From Bacteroidota bacterium (GTDB lineage: Bacteria > Bacteroidota > Bacteroidia > Chitinophagales > Chitinophagaceae), in NCBI GenBank assembly GCA_018267915.1, contig JAFDXN010000014.1:62001-126000 (forward strand): a stretch of 64,000 nucleotides of DNA. Direction: 5' to 3'. The translations under genes were made by a program, and so were the position numbers. The notes below the pieces were generated by a model that made no database searches, was not told the DNA's origin, and was given only the letters and a program-made list of their open reading frames with translations. Positions within the stretch are counted from its first letter, which is position 1. Every line of letters begins with the position of its first letter. This document shows, piece after piece, positions 44,889 to 53,775 of this stretch.

Positions 44889-45785
44889 ATGGCTTACATT
44901 ACGTCACATAATAGCTATAAAATCGTTAACAGAAATAATCTCAAAGATTTGAAACTTGAGGGTGATATATACAAAAGTAAAATAACGATTTTCAGCAAAC
45001 ACGAAGAGGCCTCCCTTCTTGCAATTCAAGAACTAATGAAAAATCCGGAAAAATACTTCAAGGATATATACAATCCCATTGTTGCTAGAGATACTAAAAA
45101 GTATGTGTATAGAGAGCAACAACCATCATATCACACCTATAAAGACTGTCCAAGGCTATCTGCCGATTTTACAAACTTTGAATTGCCCGGAGAAATTGCA
45201 GAAAAGGGAGATGCGGAAATTGAACGATTTCGAGCTTGGTTTAAAGAAAATGAAAATCTCTTATCAAAACCTGAAATTTTTGTAATGCGTTTACAAATTG
45301 CATTTGGAATAACGTATAACCCTAAAGCAATAAATTATGAGAATTCAGGCTTCGATGATTTCAAAAATTATTCAGTAAAAGAGCTGGAAGATACAATTGA
45401 TAATCTACTAAGAAAGTCAGCGCAATTCTACCATACTAGTTCGAAACATGAGACAATATTACGTAGGTTTTCAAAAATGTCTGCAACTGCCTTTACTAAT
45501 ATGCAGTACACATTTAATGATACTGGATACTCAGAAGAAGAAATAAAGGAGTTACTTCAGGAGTATCATAAGAAATTCAAATTGCCACTTAAAAAGCTTT
45601 TAATAGAATATTATAGAGTAAAGTTGAATCCAGATCTCCAGTTTGCTGAGAATCTGCTTGAAGCGTTAGGGTTTAAAAAATGTGGTAATTGTAAGAAGAG
45701 GGAAGTAGAGGTAAGCCTAGATTTTCTTTCGGGCACTGATAAAAAAAGTCCAAGTACTGAGGAAATGGATGACTTGCCATTCTAA
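44889..45785 (+). CDS. Hypothetical cytosolic protein, first gene of the CHAT operon
   Basis: The 298-residue product has no signal peptide or membrane helix. It carries a YHTYKDCPRL motif at about 80 and a C-terminal KCGNCKKREVE Cys pair, which could bind metal. The centre is helical and charged. I know no family for it. It starts after a promoter region with a 19-bp palindrome and ends 13 bp before an SD-preceded ATG for the CHAT gene, so it is probably cotranscribed with it. The role in the CHAT-CHASE2 module, if any, is unknown. Confidence 0.6.
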   Translation: MAYITSHNSYKIVNRNNLKDLKLEGDIYKSKITIFSKHEEASLLAIQELMKNPEKYFKDIYNPIVARDTKKYVYREQQPSYHTYKDCPRLSADFTNFELPGEIAEKGDAEIERFRAWFKENENLLSKPEIFVMRLQIAFGITYNPKAINYENSGFDDFKNYSVKELEDTIDNLLRKSAQFYHTSSKHETILRRFSKMSATAFTNMQYTFNDTGYSEEEIKELLQEYHKKFKLPLKKLLIEYYRVKLNPDLQFAENLLEALGFKKCGNCKKREVEVSLDFLSGTDKKSPSTEEMDDLPF

Positions 45786-45861
45786 GCTCGGAGGTCAAAT
45801 GAAAGGTTGGTGGCGAGTTTTATTTCATAACTTCAATCCATTGAACTATATAATAAGGTTT

Positions 45862-48800
45862 ATGATATTTTATCCCTCCCGCATAGGAATAAAATTACTT
45901 CTATTGATAGCTTTATTGAGTTGCTATCTAACTAGCGCAGCTCAGAATAGTTACGAACAACTTAAAGATTCAGTAGTCGACTTGATGCAAAGTAGAAATT
46001 ATGTTGAGGCGGAGTTCAAGGGCAAACTCTTACTTAATATTGTAGCATCTGAAAAAGGAATCAATGGAAGTGACTACCAGATAGCATTAGATAATTTAGC
46101 ATTAGCCTGTCGTGAAAACCACCATTATGAGCAGTCTGATTCATTACTTCGTAAGTCCTTGGCAATTAGACTAAAACTGTATGGTAATCCTTCCTCTGAA
46201 TATGCTAGCGGGCTGTTTAATATTGGGCGTCTTTATTTTATCAAAGGAGAACTTCGCACCGCACGAATATGGTATGAACAAGCAATTCAACAAAAAAAAG
46301 ATGCAAGCAATGACATAGCTTTTACCAGATATCCTGTCTTTTTGGAAAATCTGGCTGAATTGGATCGGCAACTGCAAGATTTTGACTCAGCATTGCCGCT
46401 GTATCGAGAGCTTTCCGACATACGAAAGACTACCGGTGATGTTCCTCGTTACTTAACCGCACTTAATGGTTTAGGAATTTGCTTAATGAATATGGGAAGT
46501 ACTCCTGACGCAGTAAGTATCTTTCAGAACATTCTGAAAATGAAAATTGAGGTCTACGGCGCCCAAACTCTACCTATTGTTAGCGCACTTCATAATCTTG
46601 CAAGTTGCTATATAAATCTTGGACAATTACAACAAGGTGATTCGATATTGCGTGTTAGTTTAGCAATTGCCCGCGATAAAGGAGGTATTCAAAGCCAGGA
46701 ATACTTGGAATGTGTCAATACAATGACAAACCAGTTGATCAAAGAAAGCAAATTGAAGGAGGCTGAGGATTTGTTGCAGGATGCGCTCGCAAATGCACAT
46801 GAGGATGTTGAAGTGTTGCATAACATTGCCGCCATTTACGCAACTCAGGGCGGTAATTATTTTGACCAAAACCGATTTTCAGACGCCGAACAGGCTTATC
46901 GTAAAGCTATTAACTTGTCAGAGTCCATAGGAGAAGCCAATACAATTGTTTATGCAAAATATTTGAATGATTTAGGATCCGCATTCCTTACCTATAGGAA
47001 ATACGATTCTGCAAGGGTCTATCTTTTAAAGTCTCTTAAATTTCTTGGAGGCGAAACTAACTATAAGGGGATTTATTATGCCCAAGTATCGAGCAATGTG
47101 GCAACCTACTATCAGGCAGTAGGCAACTTTGCTCTTTCGAAATTATATTTTGATAGTTCGATAAACCTTTTAATTTCTGAGCAGAATGAAGGATTGAAAT
47201 TAGCTGAACTTCAAAACGACCTGGCAAAATTATATATTGATCAAGGGATGTTGTCCGAAGCACAACGCTTGCTTGAAAAGGCTTTCCCGATTATAATGAA
47301 ATCAACGAGTGCTATTAGCCAATTGAAGTTATCAGCACTTGATCATCGAGCTGAGCTTTATTATCGAATGGGATACTATAATTTGGCATGGGACGATGCA
47401 AAGTCATCTCTGGAGTTAAAGCACCAAGTAGGCAATATAAATCCATATTCTTATATCCTCTCATTGACACTAATGGGTTATATACGTATAAAGACGTTAG
47501 ATTATGAAGGAGCAGAAGAATATTTTGCTGCAGCCGTTGATACAGCTTTTAGGTCAAATGATCAGAACTATCCTGCTTGCATTGTGGCGCTCTCTGATTG
47601 CTATCGACTAGAAAAAAAATATGGCAATGCCATCAAATTGATGAATGAAGGTCTGTACAAATGGGAAAACAGTGATTTGCCCCAAGATCAAGTTTATGCT
47701 ACGCTCGTAAATGACAAAGCGCGATTATACCGTGACATTGGTAATTTCCCTGAAGCAGTTCAGCTTTATCAAAAATCGCTGAGCATTTGGGAGAAAACTA
47801 TTGGAATTGACCATCCATTTTACGCTACAGGCTTGACTAATCTGGCAGAGGTGTACATTTCTATGAAAAATTATAAAGCTGCAGAGGAATCCCTTTTAAA
47901 AGCTTCAACGATCACATTAAAATATGTGAACAAAAATTTTATATATATGAGCGCTGATGAAAAGCTTCATTGGCTTGATCGTAATAGCACAATCTTTTCC
48001 ATCTTTCCATTGTTGCTTGACCAAGATTCAACCGCTTCCCCTTCTATTAAAACAGCCTTTTTCGACCTTTCTGTTGCAGTAAGGAATATGGTACTGACCG
48101 ATGAAACATCCAAAATGAAGCGTCTGTATACAAGCAGCGATCTGGAGACACGTGAAAAATTTGATCGATTGCAACAAATACGTGATCGATTGGCTAAGCA
48201 GTCATTTCTTAGCACACATGTCAGCGAGATAACTACCGATAGTTTACAACAATTATCAAATCAGTTAGAAAAAGAGTTGAACTTCCAGGTTCAATCAGCG
48301 ATAAATCAATCATCGTCATTTCCCATTGGTTTTGCCGATATTAGAAACAGCTTATTACCGAATGAAGTCGCAGTCGAATTTCTAAATTATAGAATTTACG
48401 ATGGAAGTTGGAAAGACTCCATCAGATATGGAGCCTTTATTGTCCGATCGGACATGCCGTATCCTTCCTATGTCTCGGTTTGCTCAGAAAACGATATTAT
48501 GAATCTGATTGCTCCAGAAGGGCGGTGGCAAACAGACATGGTATCAATTAGACAATTTTTCAAAAGTGATCGCCCTGCCAAAATTTACAAATTAATTTTT
48601 GGTCCGATTCAAAATATGATCAGTTCGGCACACCAACTGGATTTGTCAATGGCAGGGCTATTAAATTACATACCAATCAATGCATTACCTATTAGTGGAG
48701 ATAGCATACTCATAGACAAGTACCAATTGCTGACCGTCTCAAATTTGAGGCTTTTGACAGATCGTCGACATGAAAAGCCGATAATAAACCCCAAGACAGA

Positions 48801-49515
48801 TATAGTACTTTTCGGAGATGTTGATTTTGGACAAGTTGCTGATTCTGCAATTAAGACTCATCTTCCACTTCCTAGGCTGGAAGGCACCAAAGAAGAGATT
48901 GAAGCAATTGATAGCATTGCTCAAATCCGACATATCAGATCCGTCAAATTGACTGATACAGCGGCAAACGAAACTGCTTTCAAAAATTTAAAAGGGAATT
49001 CACCGACAATTATTCACCTTGCTACACATTGTTTCTTTTTGCCATCTAAACAAAGGAGTAAAGAAACCGTTGGCGCTTTGGACATCGATTTTCATGCAGA
49101 TGATAATCCATTATTTCGAAGTTGTATTTTTCTTGCTGGTTCAAATCTTGTCTGGACTGGCGGAATTCCCATTGCTGAAAAGGATGATGGAATTCTTAGC
49201 GCTTATGAGATTTCACAATTAGATTTGAGCCGTACAAAACTAATTGTTCTTAGCGCATGTGAATCAGGTTTGGGAGACATCAAAGGTGAAGAAGGGGTTT
49301 TCGGACTACAGCGTTCGCTTAAATGTGCGGGAGTTGAAAATATGATAGTAAGTTTATGGAAAGTGCCTGATATTCAAACAACACGAATGATGATCTTATT
49401 TTACGAAAATTTGGCCAAAGGTGATAACATTGAGGAGGCATTTGAAAAGGTACAACGAATGATGCGAAAAGAAGATAGCCCCTATTATTGGGCTGCATTT
49501 ACACTTGTAAGGTAA
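45862..49515 (+). CDS. TPR-CHAT protease, caspase-like, with signal peptide
   Basis: From ATG 45862 the protein has 1217 residues. It begins with a signal peptide (core IKLLLLIALLSCYLTSAAQ) and continues with about twelve tetratricopeptide repeats (30-720, e.g. ALDNLALACRENHHYEQSD). A CHAT domain fills the last 350 residues, with dyad His1056 in IHLATHC and Cys1133 in VLSACESGLGD. CHAT proteases are relatives of caspases and usually act in the cytosol; this one is apparently exported. Two other starts exist: ATG 45799, preceded by a GGAGG Shine-Dalgarno, and ATG 45769 inside the upstream gene. The ATG at 45862 gives the best signal peptide. The next gene, CHASE2, is 4 bp downstream. Confidence 0.82.
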   Translation: MIFYPSRIGIKLLLLIALLSCYLTSAAQNSYEQLKDSVVDLMQSRNYVEAEFKGKLLLNIVASEKGINGSDYQIALDNLALACRENHHYEQSDSLLRKSLAIRLKLYGNPSSEYASGLFNIGRLYFIKGELRTARIWYEQAIQQKKDASNDIAFTRYPVFLENLAELDRQLQDFDSALPLYRELSDIRKTTGDVPRYLTALNGLGICLMNMGSTPDAVSIFQNILKMKIEVYGAQTLPIVSALHNLASCYINLGQLQQGDSILRVSLAIARDKGGIQSQEYLECVNTMTNQLIKESKLKEAEDLLQDALANAHEDVEVLHNIAAIYATQGGNYFDQNRFSDAEQAYRKAINLSESIGEANTIVYAKYLNDLGSAFLTYRKYDSARVYLLKSLKFLGGETNYKGIYYAQVSSNVATYYQAVGNFALSKLYFDSSINLLISEQNEGLKLAELQNDLAKLYIDQGMLSEAQRLLEKAFPIIMKSTSAISQLKLSALDHRAELYYRMGYYNLAWDDAKSSLELKHQVGNINPYSYILSLTLMGYIRIKTLDYEGAEEYFAAAVDTAFRSNDQNYPACIVALSDCYRLEKKYGNAIKLMNEGLYKWENSDLPQDQVYATLVNDKARLYRDIGNFPEAVQLYQKSLSIWEKTIGIDHPFYATGLTNLAEVYISMKNYKAAEESLLKASTITLKYVNKNFIYMSADEKLHWLDRNSTIFSIFPLLLDQDSTASPSIKTAFFDLSVAVRNMVLTDETSKMKRLYTSSDLETREKFDRLQQIRDRLAKQSFLSTHVSEITTDSLQQLSNQLEKELNFQVQSAINQSSSFPIGFADIRNSLLPNEVAVEFLNYRIYDGSWKDSIRYGAFIVRSDMPYPSYVSVCSENDIMNLIAPEGRWQTDMVSIRQFFKSDRPAKIYKLIFGPIQNMISSAHQLDLSMAGLLNYIPINALPISGDSILIDKYQLLTVSNLRLLTDRRHEKPIINPKTDIVLFGDVDFGQVADSAIKTHLPLPRLEGTKEEIEAIDSIAQIRHIRSVKLTDTAANETAFKNLKGNSPTIIHLATHCFFLPSKQRSKETVGALDIDFHADDNPLFRSCIFLAGSNLVWTGGIPIAEKDDGILSAYEISQLDLSRTKLIVLSACESGLGDIKGEEGVFGLQRSLKCAGVENMIVSLWKVPDIQTTRMMILFYENLAKGDNIEEAFEKVQRMMRKEDSPYYWAAFTLVR

Positions 49516-49519
49516 TAAT

Positions 49520-50725
49520 ATGAAGCAATCTAAATTTAATTTTCATTTACTCATAGAGGCACTCGTCGCCTCAGCACTAATGGTCTTCCTTTCTTTTGTA
49601 CTTAATATATTGCCATTCAAAATTGAATTGATTAATCCAATTCGACAAGAACTCGAAAACTATAACGTTTATGACCTTTACTATGCAGACAAAAAAGAGT
49701 TCCAATCAGCAGTTGATAGCAATATAATAATTGTACAAGTGGCTTATGATCGGCCAGCTATTGCAAGACAGTTGCAAGAAATTTTATCACTGCAGCCAGC
49801 TATTATTGGTGTGGATGTGTTATTTGATTCGAAAAAAGACAACCAATCATCTAATGATTCGTTAATAAGGATAATGCGTGACCAACGTATATGTTTGGCA
49901 TATCGTTTTGTCGAAACAAAAAACAAAAAGTTAGAAATTCAACCTTCTTTATTTAATAGCGAATACCTAGCAAAATTTGGTGGGTTTATCAATTTTGATG
50001 GAGATTCTTTCTCGGTGGTTCGCTCTTTTAAACCAATCGTTAGCAATGAAAGTGTGTTCTTAAATTCTTTTGCCTTGACGGTTTTTAGGAAATTCGCTAG
50101 GGAGGATAACAGAAAAAATTATTTTCCCAACAAATCAATTTGGATTAGCTATATGGGGAAACCTGTAAATTTCAATTCATTTACTGCATCTGAGTTTGAC
50201 TACTATTATCACCGAGACTTCTTGCAGCGCCACGATAATATTTTTGCAAATAAAATAATTTTATTGGGTTATTTTTCAAAAGATGAGAACTCATTAGAAG
50301 ACAAACACTTTACGCCATTTAATGAGAGCACAACAGAGCGTGGCTTGCCGGATATGTACGGAGTATTTGTACATGCTAATATCATAAATATGCTTCTCTC
50401 AGGTCATGAAATTAAGCAGCTTCCACGAGTATTCTCATACATCGTTGCATATATTTTGTCATTCTTTTTGCTATACTTTTCGATTTGGCTACATCAAAAG
50501 CACAGACATTTTAATCATATAATTGTTTTCGTTGTGCAGATCATTTATATGATATTGTTGGTATTATTATTTCTGCAGATTTATGACTGGTTTTTAATCC
50601 GGCTATATTTATCACCGATAATTGTTTCACTTGTTCTGTGTGTTGAATTCTTAGGTCTATACAAATGGCTGGCTTGGCGATTGTCTCGCATTACAGCATA
50701 CCGAACTATATTTAATGAACTATGA
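49520..50725 (+). CDS. CHASE2 membrane sensor protein lacking an output domain
   Basis: The 401-residue protein has an N-terminal membrane helix (about 12-32), a CHASE2 extracytoplasmic sensor domain (about 35-300; with VIGVDVLFDSKKD and LPDMYGVFVHANIINMLLSG), and three membrane helices at the C-terminus (about 312-390). In known proteins CHASE2 is followed by adenylate cyclase or kinase domains, but here the chain ends about ten residues after the last helix. It is therefore a sensor with no obvious cytoplasmic output. It lies 4 bp after the CHAT gene and overlaps the next gene by ATGA. A partnership with the exported CHAT protease is the simplest inference. Confidence 0.82.
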   Translation: MKQSKFNFHLLIEALVASALMVFLSFVLNILPFKIELINPIRQELENYNVYDLYYADKKEFQSAVDSNIIIVQVAYDRPAIARQLQEILSLQPAIIGVDVLFDSKKDNQSSNDSLIRIMRDQRICLAYRFVETKNKKLEIQPSLFNSEYLAKFGGFINFDGDSFSVVRSFKPIVSNESVFLNSFALTVFRKFAREDNRKNYFPNKSIWISYMGKPVNFNSFTASEFDYYYHRDFLQRHDNIFANKIILLGYFSKDENSLEDKHFTPFNESTTERGLPDMYGVFVHANIINMLLSGHEIKQLPRVFSYIVAYILSFFLLYFSIWLHQKHRHFNHIIVFVVQIIYMILLVLLFLQIYDWFLIRLYLSPIIVSLVLCVEFLGLYKWLAWRLSRITAYRTIFNEL

Positions 50726-51579
50726 GAATCGCAACGATCATCCTCTTTATGCTAAGTTCCCTGCAGGTCGCAGCGCAGTTTCCTAAATATTATGTTTATG
50801 TCATAAAAGGAAAAGGGTATTGCAATGTTCTCAGAGAAGGATCGAATAGATGGGAGCGGCTTATATCGCACAATTTTTTGTTTGAAAAGGACAGTCTATA
50901 TGTTGGAAAAGGCTGTGAATTGCTATTGGTGAGCGCAGATCAAAAAAGATTGAATTATGAGCAAGTGGGTACAATATCAGTTTCTCAGATAGGCATAAAA
51001 GTAGATAGTTATCCAGTTTCCATTACACGTAAATATTTTCAAACCCTTTTCAAGAATGTATTCAATCCAATTGGTGCTAGTGAAAATATTGAGCGTCATG
51101 TTATTTCGTCTTCTTGGGGTGGAGCAAGCCGATCTATGGCAGACTGTCTTAATTTAATCTCGCCTAGCGACGATGAAATTTTTGGTGCAGATTCCGTTTG
51201 CTTTCAATGGAAGGCTGTTTCCGCTTTAACGTTCGATTTGACCGTTTATGACGACTCAGACAATATTGTCCTGAGACAATATGTTAATGGAAATAGTATC
51301 CATATTGCAGTTGCTCAAATTGTCAAGAAACATGGTGACAGAGACTTCCATTGGACGGTAAAACCGAATAATGAGGTCTGCAATGCTTTGCCTAAGGGAA
51401 CCTTCATTGTGTTGGATAGTGCCGTCTACAAAACCAACACGTTATCTATCATTGCCGGAGTACCGAAAAATTCAGACTCCTTTATTTATTTTTTGCAATT
51501 ATCAGACGCTTTTGGGAAAAAAGGATACATAAATGAAGCGATTCACTATTTGCAACTTGCGCTTGCAAATAACCAGTAA
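50722..51579 (+). CDS. Exported partner protein of the CHAT-CHASE2 operon
   Basis: The 285-residue protein has a signal peptide (ATIILFMLSSLQVAAQ). Residues 25-90 look like a small beta-barrel or FecR/SH3-type module (YVYVIKGKGYCNVLREG, KDSLYVGKGCELLLV). The middle part has an Ig-like section (SVCFQWKAVSALTFDLTVYD). The end has one helix pair like a TPR (YFLQLSDAFGKKGYINEAIHYLQLAL). The start overlaps the CHASE2 stop as ATGA, so translation is coupled. In cyanobacteria CHAT and CHASE2 genes are accompanied by DUF928 proteins that have a comparable order; this may be an equivalent, but I cannot confirm homology. Confidence 0.65.
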   Translation: MRIATIILFMLSSLQVAAQFPKYYVYVIKGKGYCNVLREGSNRWERLISHNFLFEKDSLYVGKGCELLLVSADQKRLNYEQVGTISVSQIGIKVDSYPVSITRKYFQTLFKNVFNPIGASENIERHVISSSWGGASRSMADCLNLISPSDDEIFGADSVCFQWKAVSALTFDLTVYDDSDNIVLRQYVNGNSIHIAVAQIVKKHGDRDFHWTVKPNNEVCNALPKGTFIVLDSAVYKTNTLSIIAGVPKNSDSFIYFLQLSDAFGKKGYINEAIHYLQLALANNQ

Positions 51580-52502
51580 AGATAAAGGTCTTTAACAGCT
51601 TTAACCGAAATACTTAAGATAACGTTAAGCCACCAATGCTATAGGTTGACGCATTTATCTTTGCCTCAAATAAGAGAACAACTATCCTACTTATAGGCAT
51701 CTCTCATAGAAGAATGCTGAGCTAATTTAAATTTCTGTTTGAAGTTACTTTAAAATCTTTCTCGCGGATAAGAAGGACTAACCTGTAATGAACTACCTAT
51801 TTACATCTTACATTGACCCCATTTTAAGGTTACTTTAAAACTCACTTATTATCTCGCGCAGTCTGTCAACTACAGACAGACAGTTTAACCCGTTACATTT
51901 CGTCTTTCTTAACTGGCTTTAAACTCGTGTCATTGACTCTAAAGCAACTCATATTCTATGTCACAGATAAAAAAAATGAAAAAAAATTACCTAAAATTTT
52001 CTCGGCACCCTGAACTATATCACGTGAGTCTCAAAACTTATTTCCAAATGCTATATGAGAGCAATTTAAAGTTACTTTAAAGTCTTACACGCGCACGAGA
52101 AGAGGCAGCCTGTCATGAACTATATTTGCCCCATTTTAAAGTTACTTTAAAACCTGGCTATTGTGATTTGATGCTCTAAGTCCATATGGTACGTGGAGTT
52201 TGCCGTTTGTCGTACCTTGCCGTGTTTATAATGCCTTAAAATCGCTAACACAGCTAATATGGCACTAAACATTGGGATATGCTGATTTTCACGATTGTAT
52301 GACCTTATCCAATTGACTTTCACTTACGTCATTTTCACCGCTGTTTTAAAGTTACTTTAAAAGTGCAGGGAGGGCAGTAGAGCCTTTCATATATTGCTAT
52401 ATCCTACCTTCGGGTAGTAAGGACATGGCCTATACTGACTTTGGTTACATTAGCATTACTTATTACACCCTATTTCCAACTATATTACAAGTCTGGAATT
52501 AC
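51580..52502. other. Non-coding region rich in 17-19 bp palindromes
   Basis: No gene is credible. Five palindromes (two with one mismatch) occur: 51738-51754, 51822-51840, 52065-52081, 52134-52152 and 52344-52362. The first and second pair, and the third and fourth, enclose similar 90-100 bp segments (shared CCTGTnATGAACTA and GCCCCATTTTAA), a duplicated unit. A -7 promoter box TATCTTTG occurs at 51656-51663 pointing into the array. The adjacent gene encodes a Rep-like protein, so the region may be the origin or a regulator-binding hub. Confidence 0.55.
51738..52362. repeat. Cluster of five palindromes, consensus TTTTAAAGTWACTTTAAAA
   Basis: Perfect 17-19 bp copies are at 52065, 52134 and 52344; one-mismatch copies are at 51738 and 51822. 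The same motif occurs at 43590, 44802 and 53897, for eight in the element. The odd-length palindrome with a W centre suggests a dimeric regulator binding site. Confidence 0.75.
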
Positions 52503-53384
52503 CTAGTTATTTAAGAAAGCGTAAACTTTATCGGTTATTCTAGCGATCAGCGTTCTCTTTATATTCTTTGCCGGCAAATGATTAACTATGCAATTGAATG
52601 CTTTTCTTTTCTGCTTTGCGGTGTTGTAATTAATATCCTTTTCAACGACCCAAAATTGACTATTCAATCCGGCATAATATCGTTCTCTATCTCGACTGGT
52701 TAATTGCGTGAGTAATAATTTACTCTCAATATTAACTTTGCTCCAGGTCGAGATAAACAGTTGAAATGCCAAAGACAGCTTTTTCAAATCAATCAAGTCT
52801 TCGAGAGTATACATGGGAATCTTACGTCTTCTCTTATAGACAATCTCTAACCTAAGAATGTTCTTGGGGATTGACACCTTATCAACTCTTTTAGTTTGAA
52901 GCGATTTATCATATACTTTTAGAACATACTCCTCTAAAGCACAAACGACCCCATACTGCTTTGAACCAGCGTACTCTTTTCTAAAAGGTTTGCCTTTGTA
53001 ATCTATAAACTTATCTAGCAATGTATACGCAGGATTCTTTGTTGCTATGTTCACAGCTATCTCAAGTTCATACAAAGTAAAATCTCTAGCAGGGATCTTC
53101 AGCTTATTACATACATGCTCCACTGCCTCGCATAACTCTGAATAATGAAAATCGCAATAGTTGTTCTCATGATAGAACTTATGAAGGGAATTCATGACTA
53201 CAATTTTACTATCGTATAAATAAAGGAGTAGATTTCGCCACTCAGATTTGTATCTGTAAATTTCACCATATTTGTTGAATGAAGGACTAAATATTAAACC
53301 TCTCCATCTAAATGGTGTCCCACATCCTGCTATGACTTGTTGAGGGTTTTTGATTTTGGCAACCGCTCTGATTTTATCTGGCAT
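52503..53384 (-). CDS. Replication-initiator-like protein (phage/plasmid gene II/X type)
   Basis: The 293-residue protein shows the gene II/X pattern of rolling-circle initiators: YELEIAVNIATKNP, then KVYDKSLQ and ILRLEIVYKRRRKI, followed by a helical end (LEDLIDLKKLSLAFQLF). The HUH histidine motif is not obvious, so catalytic activity is uncertain. Its position beside a cluster of palindromes suits a replication role, perhaps for an excised circular form of the element. It is cotranscribed upstream-to-downstream with the HTH gene at 53404 (19-bp gap). Confidence 0.5.
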   Translation of the reverse strand: MPDKIRAVAKIKNPQQVIAGCGTPFRWRGLIFSPSFNKYGEIYRYKSEWRNLLLYLYDSKIVVMNSLHKFYHENNYCDFHYSELCEAVEHVCNKLKIPARDFTLYELEIAVNIATKNPAYTLLDKFIDYKGKPFRKEYAGSKQYGVVCALEEYVLKVYDKSLQTKRVDKVSIPKNILRLEIVYKRRRKIPMYTLEDLIDLKKLSLAFQLFISTWSKVNIESKLLLTQLTSRDRERYYAGLNSQFWVVEKDINYNTAKQKRKAFNCIVNHLPAKNIKRTLIARITDKVYAFLNN

Positions 53385-53403
53385 ATAAACTTAGTAAACA
53401 GAA

Positions 53404-53688
53404 TTACTTCCGATTTCTCATTACATAGCTTATTGCTTCTGCATCATTTTCCAAATGTGTCTTGGATCGATTTCGCAGTAGCCATTCATCGATTTCGCTC
53501 TTTTTGAAGAACAGCTTCTTCCCGTTAGGACGGAAACAGGGTATCTTCTGTGTACATGTCATCTTATACAGGTAACTGGTGGCATATCCTGTATATTCTG
53601 CCAGCTCCTCGAGGTTTAGTATTGTCTTGTTTGAAAGGAGCATTTTTTCAATTCCATTCAACTTCGTCATGATGCTTTGTAAATCCAT
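53404..53688 (-). CDS. Excisionase-family helix-turn-helix protein
   Basis: The 94-residue protein has the short winged HTH_17/excisionase layout: LNLEELAEYTGYATSYLYKM as helix-turn-helix and FFKKSEIDEWLLRN as wing and helix. In Bacteroidota elements such proteins act as directionality factors or as regulators near integrase genes. It is in a minus-strand array with integrase (1.8 kb upstream) and the Rep-like gene directly downstream, which supports that role. Confidence 0.72.
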   Translation of the reverse strand: MDLQSIMTKLNGIEKMLLSNKTILNLEELAEYTGYATSYLYKMTCTQKIPCFRPNGKKLFFKKSEIDEWLLRNRSKTHLENDAEAISYVMRNRK

Positions 53689-53775
53689 AAATCAAAATTT
53701 ATGTCACAAAGGGAAAGAAAAGGCAAAGCACGACCAATAGGTAATATGTAATACGACAATGGCAGTGTGTATTAC

